A stretch of DNA of 64,000 nt from JAUVKT01 sp964634565 (lineage in GTDB: Bacteria > Bacteroidota > Bacteroidia > Bacteroidales > VadinHA17). Below, piece after piece: positions 8,896 through 17,512 of the stretch. Under the pieces are notes generated by a model. That model had not been told where the DNA came from. It saw only the letters and a list, made by a program, of their open reading frames with translations, and ran no database searches. Within the stretch, counting starts at the first letter, position 1. The number at the start of each line of letters is the position of its first letter. Made by a program: the position numbers and the translations under genes. Where the stretch lies: the NCBI GenBank assembly GCA_964634565.1, contig CAZWLP010000006.1, forward strand, positions 6,389 through 70,388. Direction: 5' to 3'.

Positions 8896-10167
8896 TTATT
8901 TTGTTCTGTAACCCAGGGATTCAATCTTTTCCTTTATACGGGAAAGATCAAATGAATTACCTTTTAAGATCAGCTCGCCGGATTTAATATCGGCATTTGC
9001 TGATTCGACCCCTTCAATGCTTAATGCACCATTTTCAACACTTGCCTTACAGTGATTACAGGTCATGCCTGTAACATTAATCGTGGTAATATTCATCATA
9101 TCAACTTTTATGTTATTACTTTCAAACTTTATCTTCCGGCTTTGCAGTAGTTTTTGTATATAGCCATTTATTATCAGGACTATAAGTAGAGTTGCAGAAA
9201 TATAGCCTAACCAGAGTGGGAGCATATTATGATCGTGATTCATCATATTTTCAGGAACAGCAAACCATTCTGCAGGCAGAAGATTATTAATTATTGTACC
9301 AAAGATCAGGGCTCCTCCGATTATTGAAATAAGATAGCCACCAAGAGCTTTTCTTCCTAATACCCTGGCAATCATTGTTATAGTTGCCGCATTTGTGGCC
9401 GGTCCGGCCATCAGCAGTACAAGAGCAGCTCCTGGGCTGAGGCCTTTGAGCATCAGTATTGCAGCTACGGGAACAGATGCTGTAGCACATATATATACAG
9501 GTATTGCAGCAACCAGGACAATAAGCATTTCCAGAAAATTATTACTTGTCTGGCCTGCAAAGAAATTATCCGGTATAATTACTGCCATCAGGGCTGCAAT
9601 CATTAAACCAACTACCAGCCAGCCCATAATGTCCTGCAGAAATTCGACGAAAGCATAACGAAACATTTGCTTAATCTTTGGAAACAGTCCGGGGGCTAAG
9701 TTTCTGTTATTTAAGGTTTCTTCAAAATCGTCATTTTTCTCGTTCCGTGTAATTTGGTTTGTTATCAGTCCTCCTCCTATACCTGTGAATAATGCAATTA
9801 CTGGTCTTAATAGTGCAAATGGGAGGCCCAGCAGAGAATATGTTACCATAATAGAGTCGATTCCAGTCTGTGGGGTTGATATCAAAAATGAAACAGTTGA
9901 GCCCCTGGAAGCCCCATTTTTGTAAAATGATAACCCGGTTGGGATAACACCGCAGGAGCAAAGTGGCAGTGGTACTCCTAGTAAGGATGCATTTACTACT
10001 GCGCCGCGCCTGTTGCGACCCATATATTTCTTTACTTTGTTTTTCGGGAAAAGCAGGTATAATATTCCGGCAAAGAGGAAACCCAGGAGAAGGTAGGGAG
10101 CCATCTCTGTGGTGATAAACCATAGTTCATCGAGGTATAATTTTATATATAATGCAATATCCCTCAT
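8896..10167 (-). CDS. SO_0444-type Cu/Zn efflux permease with C-terminal HMA domain
   Basis: A 423-residue membrane protein of the YraQ/DUF318 permease family. It starts with several hydrophobic segments around the conserved GVPLPLCSCGVIPTGLSFYKNGASRGSTVSFLISTPQTG stretch, which contains a Cys-Ser-Cys. A second hydrophobic half contains TASVPVAAILMLKGLSPGAALVLLMAGPATN. After about residue 355 a heavy-metal-associated domain follows, with the metal-binding GMTCNHCKA motif. The family is linked to copper/zinc efflux. The fused HMA domain could deliver or sense metal, which is an inference. It has its own spacers on both sides and no metal regulator next to it. Confidence 0.85.
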   Translation of the reverse strand: MRDIALYIKLYLDELWFITTEMAPYLLLGFLFAGILYLLFPKNKVKKYMGRNRRGAVVNASLLGVPLPLCSCGVIPTGLSFYKNGASRGSTVSFLISTPQTGIDSIMVTYSLLGLPFALLRPVIALFTGIGGGLITNQITRNEKNDDFEETLNNRNLAPGLFPKIKQMFRYAFVEFLQDIMGWLVVGLMIAALMAVIIPDNFFAGQTSNNFLEMLIVLVAAIPVYICATASVPVAAILMLKGLSPGAALVLLMAGPATNAATITMIARVLGRKALGGYLISIIGGALIFGTIINNLLPAEWFAVPENMMNHDHNMLPLWLGYISATLLIVLIINGYIQKLLQSRKIKFESNNIKVDMMNITTINVTGMTCNHCKASVENGALSIEGVESANADIKSGELILKGNSFDLSRIKEKIESLGYRTK

Positions 10168-10217
10168 TTTATACTATTAAGGTTTGAATGTGTGTTATTG
10201 TTCAATCAAAAACATGC

Positions 10218-11129
10218 TTATTTCCCTGACCGGGGATGATGCATGTCGATTGTTTTCTTAAGATAGAGTCTGTCTATATGAGTATAGATCTCTGTAGTAA
10301 GGATGGATTCGTGCCCCAGCATCTCCTGTACAGCCCTTAGATCGGCTCCTTTTTTAATCAGGTGGGTTGCGAAAGAGTGTCTGAAGGTGTGTGGACTAAC
10401 CTTCTTCTTTATCCCGGCTAAATCTGAAAGATTCTTAATTATTGTATATATCATCTCTCTGCTTAGCATTTTCCCCCTCCGATTCAGAAATAGTATGTTT
10501 ATATCAGTTATTTTTTTCAGCCTGTTTCTGTCTTCCAGGTAATTTTTTATTTCCTTTATAACAATATTATTGAGTGGCACCAGCCTTTGCTTATCGCCCT
10601 TGCCGGTAACCATGATATATTCTTCTTTAAAGTGAAGATCTGTAAGCTTTATATTTATTAATTCAGAAACTCTTAATCCACAGCCGTATAAGGTTTCGAT
10701 TATTGCCTTGTTTCTCTGTCCTTCAGCCTTGCTAAGATTAATTGATGAAATTATGGAGTCTATTTCCTCTTCAGAAAGAACTTCAGGTAATACTCTGCCA
10801 AGCCTTGGCGATTCAATAAGGGAGGCAGGGTTTTCTACAATTTTTCCTTCAATAAGCATATACCTGAAAAAGCTCCTGACACCCGACAGTATCCTTGACT
10901 GAGTCCTGGGGTTATCAATATTCAGCCATATAATAAAACCCTTGATATCCTCAAAGGTGATAGAATCTGGCGATTTTGAATTTAACTCCGATATCGAAAA
11001 TTTTTCAAGAAGAGCCACATCGTGCATATAGGCTTCTACAGAGTTATCTGAAAGTGACTTTTCAATTTTCAGAAAAGATTCAAATTCCTTAATAACTTCC
11101 ATCCAAGTATCATCCCTGGAATCATTCAT
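10218..11129 (-). CDS. xerD: Tyrosine recombinase XerD-like
   Basis: A 303-residue site-specific recombinase. The N-terminal SAM-like DNA-binding domain (about 8-95) contains FESFLKIEKSLSDNSVEAYMHDV. The C-terminal catalytic domain holds the Arg in YGCGLRVSELI, the HxxR in SPHTFRHSFATHL, the His in LGHESILTTEIYTH and the nucleophilic Tyr in that last segment. Length is that of chromosomal XerC/XerD. The setting is housekeeping (divergent from aroQ, no attachment site), which favours dimer resolution over a mobile-element integrase. XerC against XerD cannot be settled here. Confidence 0.9.
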   Translation of the reverse strand: MNDSRDDTWMEVIKEFESFLKIEKSLSDNSVEAYMHDVALLEKFSISELNSKSPDSITFEDIKGFIIWLNIDNPRTQSRILSGVRSFFRYMLIEGKIVENPASLIESPRLGRVLPEVLSEEEIDSIISSINLSKAEGQRNKAIIETLYGCGLRVSELINIKLTDLHFKEEYIMVTGKGDKQRLVPLNNIVIKEIKNYLEDRNRLKKITDINILFLNRRGKMLSREMIYTIIKNLSDLAGIKKKVSPHTFRHSFATHLIKKGADLRAVQEMLGHESILTTEIYTHIDRLYLKKTIDMHHPRSGK

Positions 11130-11151
11130 ATATGGAGTATTACTGATATTA

Positions 11152-11159
11152 CAAATTTA
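11152..11159 (-). promoter_or_regulatory. Candidate -7 element for the xerD-like gene
   Basis: The minus strand reads TAAATTTG (TAnnTTTG consensus). Its distance to the ATG at 11129 would give a 5' UTR of about 17 bases. No -33 match was found. Confidence 0.45.
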
Positions 11160-11173
11160 GTAACATTATTGGC

Positions 11174-11208
11174 TTGGTAATTTAAGGAATGGATTTTTAG
11201 TATCTTTG
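11174..11208 (+). promoter_or_regulatory. Promoter of aroQ-pyk
   Basis: TTGG at 11174-11177 and TATCTTTG at 11201-11208 (TAnnTTTG) are separated by 23 bases, within the known Bacteroidota range. Transcription would begin near 11213. That excludes the upstream in-frame codon at 11206 as the aroQ start and supports the ATG at 11236. Confidence 0.6.
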
Positions 11209-11235
11209 TTTGCAAATATATTATATTACCTGTTT

Positions 11236-11664
11236 ATGCTTATTACAATTATTAACGGACCAAATTTAAATCTTCTCGGGAAAAGGGAGAACACGATTTA
11301 TGGTGAGCAGTCTTATGATTCAATACTTGAATCACTTAAGACGAAGTATGCGGGTGTGGATTTAAGATTCTTCCAGTCGAATATAGAGGGGGAAATTGTT
11401 AATTTCTTACAAGATTTATCCGGCGAAAGCGATGGAATTATTCTGAATGCCGGTGGGTATACTCATACTTCAGTTGCAATAAGGGATGCAGTAATAGCTA
11501 TTAAAATACCTGTTATTGAGGTACATATAAGTAATATTATGAAGAGGGAGGAGTTCAGGCATAAATCTCTCTTATCATCGGTTTGTTCAGGAACGATGTT
11601 TGGATTTGGCAGCAGGGTATACGAGCTGGCACTGGAAGCTTTTGTCAGGGAAATAATAAAATAG
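11236..11664 (+). CDS. aroQ: Type II 3-dehydroquinate dehydratase
   Basis: A 142-residue type II dehydroquinase that converts 3-dehydroquinate to 3-dehydroshikimate in the shikimate pathway. Motifs are INGPNLNLLGKRE near the N terminus (catalytic Arg), a Tyr-containing lid after it (NTIYG), LNAGGYTHTSVAIRDA and EVHISNIMKREEFRHKSLLS. The start is set by the family's normal N terminus (MLITIINGPN) and by the promoter just upstream. It lies apart from the aroB/aroA/aroC cluster and abuts pyk: the pyk ATG follows the aroQ stop directly. Confidence 0.96.
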   Translation: MLITIINGPNLNLLGKRENTIYGEQSYDSILESLKTKYAGVDLRFFQSNIEGEIVNFLQDLSGESDGIILNAGGYTHTSVAIRDAVIAIKIPVIEVHISNIMKREEFRHKSLLSSVCSGTMFGFGSRVYELALEAFVREIIK

Positions 11665-13101
11665 ATGATTAAAATGGATAGAAAACGGACCAAGGTTGTT
11701 GCAACCATTTCAGATAAGAGATCGGAACCGGAATTTATAAGGCAACTCTATGAAGCAGGCATGGATGTTGTGAGGATCAATACTGCTCACCAGGATATTG
11801 AAACAACACTGAGGGTAATTGAGAATGTAAGGAAGGTTTCTGATAAAATTCCCTTCTTACTCGATACCAAAGGTCCTGAAGTCAGGACTACCATATGTGA
11901 CGGTGAAGTTATGCTTTTTAAAGGACAGGAGATCAAGATAGTAGGTGAGCCTGATGTTCATTCATCTTCATCATGCATATCGGTTTCTTATAAGGACTTT
12001 GCCAGAGATGTGCCACTGAAATCCAGTGTATTGATTGATGATGGCGATCTTGAATTGCTTGTTAAGTCGAAGGACGGTAATACTCTGGTATGTGAGGTAA
12101 TGAATGATGCACACCTGGGGTCAAGAAAGAGCGTTAACGTGCCGAATGTCAGGATAAACCTGCCATCATTAAGTGAAAAGGACAGGAGGTATATTCAATT
12201 TGCCATTGAAAATGGGATAGATTTTATAGCACACTCTTTTGTAAGAAATGCCCAGGATGTAATTGATATACAAAATATTCTGGATAAGCATAACAGTGAT
12301 ATTAAGATAATTGCAAAAATAGAAAACCAGCAGGGAGTTGATAATCTGGGTGAGATTCTTGAACATTCCTATGGTGTAATGGTAGCAAGAGGAGATCTGG
12401 CAATTGAGATTCCTTACGAGCGAATTCCTGGTATTCAGCGTAAAATAATAGAACGATGCATTAAGAAAAGGAAGCCGGTTATTGTTGCAACCCAGATGCT
12501 TCATTCAATGATAAACAACCCGCGTCCAACCCGTGCTGAAGTAAGTGATATAGCCAGTGCTATTTATACTCAGACCGATGCTATTATGCTAAGCGGAGAG
12601 ACTGCCTATGGAAAATACCCGGTAGAGGCAGTTAAGATAATGTCGAGGGTAGCAAAGGAGGTAGAGAAAAATAAGGTAAAATTCCTTGAACTGCCTTCCG
12701 GTAACCTTACCGGTGAGGTATCGGCTTATCTGGCGAAGGTAGCTGTAAAAACTGCCTCAAGGGTAGGTGCCAAGTGTATTATATGTGATACCGTAAGAGG
12801 CAGGACGGTCAGGAATATGGCATCTTTCAGAGGAATAAATTATGTAATGGCACAGTGTTATTCCTCCAGAACTATGAGAGAATTGGCTCTTTCCTATGGT
12901 GTATATGCATCCCTGCAGGAGAAGCATAAGTCATCTGATATGTTTCTGAAAGTTGCACTTTCAGGTTTACTTAAAACGGAAGATCTGAAAGATGAGGATA
13001 TGATTGTTGTTCTTGCCGGAAACTTTTCGAGAGGATCAGGCTCTTCCTATATAGAGGTTGGCTCTGTCGAATATCTTAAAGAGAGAGCAGGTGGAGCCTG
13101 A
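11665..13101 (+). CDS. pyk: Pyruvate kinase
   Basis: A 478-residue enzyme that makes pyruvate and ATP from PEP and ADP. It begins with RTKVVATISDKRSEPEFIRQL and DVVRINTAH. The active-site block is IKIIAKIENQQGVDNL, and the signature region MLSGETAYGKYPVEAV follows. A B domain (about residues 75-165) and a C-terminal regulatory domain complete the family order. The ATG follows the aroQ stop codon with no gap, so translation is probably coupled. An internal ATG at 11674 is an equally possible start. The N-terminal HQDIETT after the RINTAH segment is slightly unusual, since most members read RxNFSHG there. Confidence 0.93.
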   Translation: MIKMDRKRTKVVATISDKRSEPEFIRQLYEAGMDVVRINTAHQDIETTLRVIENVRKVSDKIPFLLDTKGPEVRTTICDGEVMLFKGQEIKIVGEPDVHSSSSCISVSYKDFARDVPLKSSVLIDDGDLELLVKSKDGNTLVCEVMNDAHLGSRKSVNVPNVRINLPSLSEKDRRYIQFAIENGIDFIAHSFVRNAQDVIDIQNILDKHNSDIKIIAKIENQQGVDNLGEILEHSYGVMVARGDLAIEIPYERIPGIQRKIIERCIKKRKPVIVATQMLHSMINNPRPTRAEVSDIASAIYTQTDAIMLSGETAYGKYPVEAVKIMSRVAKEVEKNKVKFLELPSGNLTGEVSAYLAKVAVKTASRVGAKCIICDTVRGRTVRNMASFRGINYVMAQCYSSRTMRELALSYGVYASLQEKHKSSDMFLKVALSGLLKTEDLKDEDMIVVLAGNFSRGSGSSYIEVGSVEYLKERAGGA

Positions 13102-13150
13102 CTATGTTGGTCTGATTTTTGATGTATTTCAGGGTTTTTTATCAAGATGA

Positions 13151-13645
13151 ATGGTTAAATTGTTCTTCATATTAATTGCCATGCTGCCGTTTCATCCGGT
13201 TCATGTATCAATGTCAAGTTTGTATCGGGATAGCGAAAGTGATAAGCTTATGCTTTCTGTTAGGATGTACACTGATGATCTGGCTTTGGATCTTTATAGA
13301 TTGTATGATGCAGAAGGCGTTTACTCTGAGTTTGATCATCTTTTTACCTTTACGGGTTCAGACTCATATTATGAACAATATATCAGCGATCATTTTAATA
13401 TACTTTTTGACGGGAAAGCTTCTGTTTTAAAATTTGATAAAAAGGAAATTCTTGATCTTGAAACATTATTGTACTTTTCAGTTGATACAGATAAAGATAA
13501 ACCTGGAAGGATAAGTGTTATAAATAAAATACTTACCGGTATGTACAACGATCAGGTTAACCTGTTTATCCTGAAATTAAATGATACCGAGAAGGGAGTT
13601 AAATTCACTGCCTCCAGTACCGAAGAGGTATTTGTGGGTAACTAA
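13151..13645 (+). CDS. DUF6702 family exported protein
   Basis: A 164-residue protein with a short hydrophobic N terminus (MVKLFFILIAMLPF) followed by HPVHVSMSSLYRDSESDKLMLSVRMYTDDL. This matches a small Bacteroidota-specific family in which a signal peptide is followed by HP-HVS and a beta-rich domain with an acidic stretch. No catalytic motif is visible, and the function of the family is not known to me. It sits 17 bases upstream of the large T9SS-sorted protein, so the two may be cotranscribed. Confidence 0.7.
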   Translation: MVKLFFILIAMLPFHPVHVSMSSLYRDSESDKLMLSVRMYTDDLALDLYRLYDAEGVYSEFDHLFTFTGSDSYYEQYISDHFNILFDGKASVLKFDKKEILDLETLLYFSVDTDKDKPGRISVINKILTGMYNDQVNLFILKLNDTEKGVKFTASSTEEVFVGN

Positions 13646-13662
13646 ACTGTAATGAGATATCA

Positions 13663-16272
13663 ATGAAGCAAAAAATTCTAATATTTCTACTTATAATACT
13701 GACATCCAGGACATATGCTACGCATAACAGGGCAGGAGAGATTACTTACAGACAGATATCTGATCTTACTTATGAAATTACTATAACAACATTTACCTAT
13801 GTTTTAAGCCTGGCCGACAGGAATGCTCTTGAGGTTAGCTGGGGTGATAACACCACATCAATAGCACCAAGGGTTGAATTACAGCAGCTTCCTAATTATT
13901 ACCAGAGGAATGTATATAAGATTCAGCATACATATCCGGGATCTGGTGTTTATAAAATAGTGGTGCAGGATCCCAACAGGAATGATGGGATTAATAATAT
14001 ACCTAACTCTGTTAATGTCGTATTTTCAATATCTACCATCTTACTGGCAGATCCAAATATTGGATATAATAATACCCCTGCACTATTGAATCCGCCCTAC
14101 GATAAGGCAGCCCTTGGTCACAGGTTTATACATAACCCGGGAGCATTTGATATTGATGGCGACAGTCTTTCTTACCGTCTTACAGTTTGTACAAGAGAGG
14201 ATGGTATTCCTATTGAGAATTATACTTACCCGCCTGCTTCAGTTGAATTTTATATTGATTCGCTAACAGGAGACCTGGTCTGGGATTCTCCGATGGAACT
14301 GGGCCGGTATAATGTTGCAATTGAGATTAATGAGTGGAGAATGGGATATAAGATAGGATCGGTTGTAAGGGATATGCAGATTGATGTTTATGAGACCGAT
14401 AATAATCCACCTCTTAACGGTCCGCTTGATAATTTCTGTATAGAAGCTGGAGATTCGGTAGAATTTGATGTAACTGCTACAGATGAAGATGGAGATATTA
14501 TGACTCTGCTTGCAACATCAGGACTATTCACATTTAATAGCTGTGTACCCACCTTCGACAGTATATCGGTCGGCCCGGGTACAGCCACTTACAGGTTTAA
14601 ATGGATTAGTTGTCATGATGCTGTTCGCGACCAGCCCTATGATATTCTGATTAAATCGGAGGATAATAATCCTGAAATAGAATTATTTGATCTCGATAAT
14701 TTTCATATTAAGGTACTTGGCCCATCACCGGCTCTTTTAAGCGCATCCCCTCAGGGTAAGTTTGTCAGGCTTAGCTGGGACAGCTATGAAACAGATATAA
14801 TAAAAGGTTATAATATTTATCGTCGGGTTAATCCTACTTCCTTTGTTCCCGACTCATGTACTAATGGAATTCCTGACTACCTTGGCTTTGAACTGGTTGG
14901 TTTTGCTTCAGGCTATAATACACTTAACTTTACTGATACAAACAGTGATAAGGGACTGGAAAATGGTGTTCAGTATAGCTACAGGATTGTCGCAGTATAT
15001 CCTAATGGTGCGGAGAGTAAAACATCGAATGAGATTACTACAGCACTTATTTCCGGCGTACCGGTAATAGTTAAGGCAAGTGTACTTGAGACCGATGCTA
15101 TTAACGGGAAGGTGCTTTTAGAGTGGCTTAAGCCGGATCAACTTGATACCATCCCCGCATTGGGGCCTTTTGATGTACTCGTCTCAAGATCTGAAGGGAT
15201 TACAGGAGATAATTTTCAGTTAATAAAAACCTTCACCGATCTGAATGATACTACCCTTGTGGATTCTTTAATAAATACTGTAGATCAGGCATATATCTAC
15301 AGGGTGGAAATTTATAATAATGAAATTGATAATGAAGGCTTTATAGGAGATCCAGGAATTGCATCCACACCTTATATGGATTTGTCTACAGGTGATAAGA
15401 AGGTAAATATCAATATAAGTATAAATGTTCCATGGATTAATACTGACTATATAATATACAGGTATAATGACCTGAGTACCGACTGGGATTCTATAGGATC
15501 AACAAATCTGCTGAGCTATGTTGATGGCGGACTGCTTAATGGTCAGAATTATTGTTACTATATTAAGTCAGAGGGTGAGTATAAGAGTCCGACCCTGCCC
15601 GACAGTATTGTTAATTTTTCGCAGCGGGCCTGTATGGTTCCATACGATAACGAGCCGCCCTGTACTCCGGATCTGGAGGTATCTACCAACTGTGATGATC
15701 TTTATAACTTTCTCGTATGGGATTATGAAGACCCGGCATGTTTTGATGATGTGGCAGGATATAATATTTATTATAAGGGAGATTTCTCTGCGAGTCTGGA
15801 GTTCCTTTATGAAGTTGAATCGCCGGATACCTTAAATTACAGACATGATTTAAATAAACCAGGGCAAATTGTAGCGGGTTGTTACGCAGTATCTGCTTAC
15901 GACAGTAATGGCAATGAAAGTCCGAGATCCATTACCATATGCGTTGATTCCTGTAACTTTTACGAGATTCCAAATGTATTTACGCCAAATGGAGATGGTA
16001 AGAATGATCTTCTTATTGCCAAGACTTCAGGATTGATTGAAAAAGTTGATTTCAGGTTATTTAACCGTACCGGCATTGAGATTTTCAGAACATCTGAGCC
16101 CCGGCTCGACTGGAACGGAACGTATAAGGGCGATCTGATAGCCCCTGGTGTGTATTTTTATCAGTGTGATGTATTTGAAAGAAGGATTAGCGGACTTGAA
16201 CAGTATCACCTTTCGGGTTTTATTCATATAATAACCGAAAAGGGTGCAAATCCGGTAATTATTGAATATTAA
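13663..16272 (+). CDS. Large secreted protein with T9SS type B (gliding-motility) C-terminal domain
   Basis: An 869-residue exported protein. Residues 1-20 form a signal peptide ending near TYA, followed by THNRAGEITYRQ. The first half has PKD/cadherin-like beta segments (VSWGDN, GDSLSYRLTVC, DNNPPLNGPLDNFC). The second half has fibronectin-III-like repeats (RLSWDSYETDIIKGYNIYRR, VLLEWLKPDQ, LVWDYEDPACFDDVAGYNIYY). The last 100 or so residues are the gliding-motility C-terminal module, recognisable by PNVFTPNGDGKNDLLI and LFNRTGIEIF, the signal for export by the type IX secretion system. It is probably a surface adhesin or structural protein. Confidence 0.88.
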   Translation: MKQKILIFLLIILTSRTYATHNRAGEITYRQISDLTYEITITTFTYVLSLADRNALEVSWGDNTTSIAPRVELQQLPNYYQRNVYKIQHTYPGSGVYKIVVQDPNRNDGINNIPNSVNVVFSISTILLADPNIGYNNTPALLNPPYDKAALGHRFIHNPGAFDIDGDSLSYRLTVCTREDGIPIENYTYPPASVEFYIDSLTGDLVWDSPMELGRYNVAIEINEWRMGYKIGSVVRDMQIDVYETDNNPPLNGPLDNFCIEAGDSVEFDVTATDEDGDIMTLLATSGLFTFNSCVPTFDSISVGPGTATYRFKWISCHDAVRDQPYDILIKSEDNNPEIELFDLDNFHIKVLGPSPALLSASPQGKFVRLSWDSYETDIIKGYNIYRRVNPTSFVPDSCTNGIPDYLGFELVGFASGYNTLNFTDTNSDKGLENGVQYSYRIVAVYPNGAESKTSNEITTALISGVPVIVKASVLETDAINGKVLLEWLKPDQLDTIPALGPFDVLVSRSEGITGDNFQLIKTFTDLNDTTLVDSLINTVDQAYIYRVEIYNNEIDNEGFIGDPGIASTPYMDLSTGDKKVNINISINVPWINTDYIIYRYNDLSTDWDSIGSTNLLSYVDGGLLNGQNYCYYIKSEGEYKSPTLPDSIVNFSQRACMVPYDNEPPCTPDLEVSTNCDDLYNFLVWDYEDPACFDDVAGYNIYYKGDFSASLEFLYEVESPDTLNYRHDLNKPGQIVAGCYAVSAYDSNGNESPRSITICVDSCNFYEIPNVFTPNGDGKNDLLIAKTSGLIEKVDFRLFNRTGIEIFRTSEPRLDWNGTYKGDLIAPGVYFYQCDVFERRISGLEQYHLSGFIHIITEKGANPVIIEY

Positions 16273-16281
16273 GTGCATATT

Positions 16282-17487
16282 ATGAAGCTAAAAACAGGAA
16301 TTCTGATTCTTTTAAGCGGTATTGCTCTGAGCAGTCCGGCACAGGACATGAATGATCTAATCAGAAGATCGGCAGCAAGGCTTGAAAACGGGCAGTATTC
16401 CAGTGCGGCTGAATTATGCAGGGAGGCACTGTCGACAGATAAGGATTACAGGCTATATCTTATTATGGCAGATGCACAATTAGCTATGGGACTGAGTTCT
16501 GAGGCTGAAGATTTATATCAGAAGGCCAGTAATATTGTTGATGGAGCCGGCGACTTTGGACTTGCAATTATCTATGCCGACAGAAATGATCCCCAAAAGA
16601 TGGTATATCATCTTGAAAAACACCTCAGGTCGCCATTTAAGAAGACCGAATCGGAAATATTGCTTAACGATCATTTTACCTCTTTGCAATCTTCTATGGA
16701 ATGGAAAAACCTATGGAAGCGATCCTGGTATACCGAATTAGAAAAAGGATTATCTGAGGCACTTTATCTGATAGAAAATTCCAGGCTGGAAGAGCTTGAG
16801 CATCTTGAAAATAATCTTCTTCCGTTATATAGTGATAAGCCTTCAATGCAATATCTCCAGGGACTTGTAAGTATGGCACATGGAGATATAAGGGGAGCAC
16901 AGGATAAAATCAGGAAATCTATAAGTGAAGGATATATTAATCCTGGTGCTTACCTGAATTTTATTGATATTTTGATTAAAGACAGGAATTATGCAGAAGC
17001 AGCGAATATAAGCGAAAAGGCTAATGAGCTTTTCCCTTCTGAATCATTGTTTGTTCTTAAGCTGGCAGAGTCAAACAGGCTATTGGGAGATCGTGATAGA
17101 GCAGCCGAACTTGTGAAATACTACCTTTTTTTATATCCGGATAGCGAAGCAGGCTTATCTATGGCAGGGCAAATATCTAACGAGAAAAGAAGCTATAGCG
17201 AGGCACTTAAATATTTTACAAGAAGTATTGATCTATATCCAGGCAATGCAGATCATTATATTGACAGGGCTGATGTTTATAGCCGTACACAGACCTGGCA
17301 GTACGCTATTACAGATTACTCCATGGCTCTTGATCTTGATCCCGGGAATGGAGATGTCTATTATAAAAAGGGAAGTGCACTTTTAAGGATTGGAAATATC
17401 GATGATGCCTGTCGTGATTTCAGGATGGCTCTTAAGTATGGTAATAAAAAAGCTGCATCAGAGATTAATAAGCACTGTATTCGTTAA
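16282..17487 (+). CDS. Exported tetratricopeptide repeat protein
   Basis: A 401-residue protein with a signal peptide (MKLKTGILILLSGIALSSPAQ) followed by TPR-like helical repeats. Clear repeat segments are AARLENGQYSSAAELCREALS, RSYSEALKYFTRSIDLYPGNADHYIDRA and WQYAITDYSMALDLDPGNGDVYYKKGSALLRIGNIDDACRDF. The ATG at 16282 is preferred over the GTG at 16273, which overlaps the end of the preceding gene. It sits 9 bases after the T9SS-sorted protein, so it may help export or anchor it, which is an inference from position only. Confidence 0.82.
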   Translation: MKLKTGILILLSGIALSSPAQDMNDLIRRSAARLENGQYSSAAELCREALSTDKDYRLYLIMADAQLAMGLSSEAEDLYQKASNIVDGAGDFGLAIIYADRNDPQKMVYHLEKHLRSPFKKTESEILLNDHFTSLQSSMEWKNLWKRSWYTELEKGLSEALYLIENSRLEELEHLENNLLPLYSDKPSMQYLQGLVSMAHGDIRGAQDKIRKSISEGYINPGAYLNFIDILIKDRNYAEAANISEKANELFPSESLFVLKLAESNRLLGDRDRAAELVKYYLFLYPDSEAGLSMAGQISNEKRSYSEALKYFTRSIDLYPGNADHYIDRADVYSRTQTWQYAITDYSMALDLDPGNGDVYYKKGSALLRIGNIDDACRDFRMALKYGNKKAASEINKHCIR

Positions 17488-17512
17488 TTAACATATAGAG
17501 TTACTTATAACA

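Noticed and set aside
10218..11129. Integrase of a mobile element
   Set aside because: The recombinase has housekeeping neighbours, no flanking tRNA or direct repeats, and the length of chromosomal XerC/XerD.
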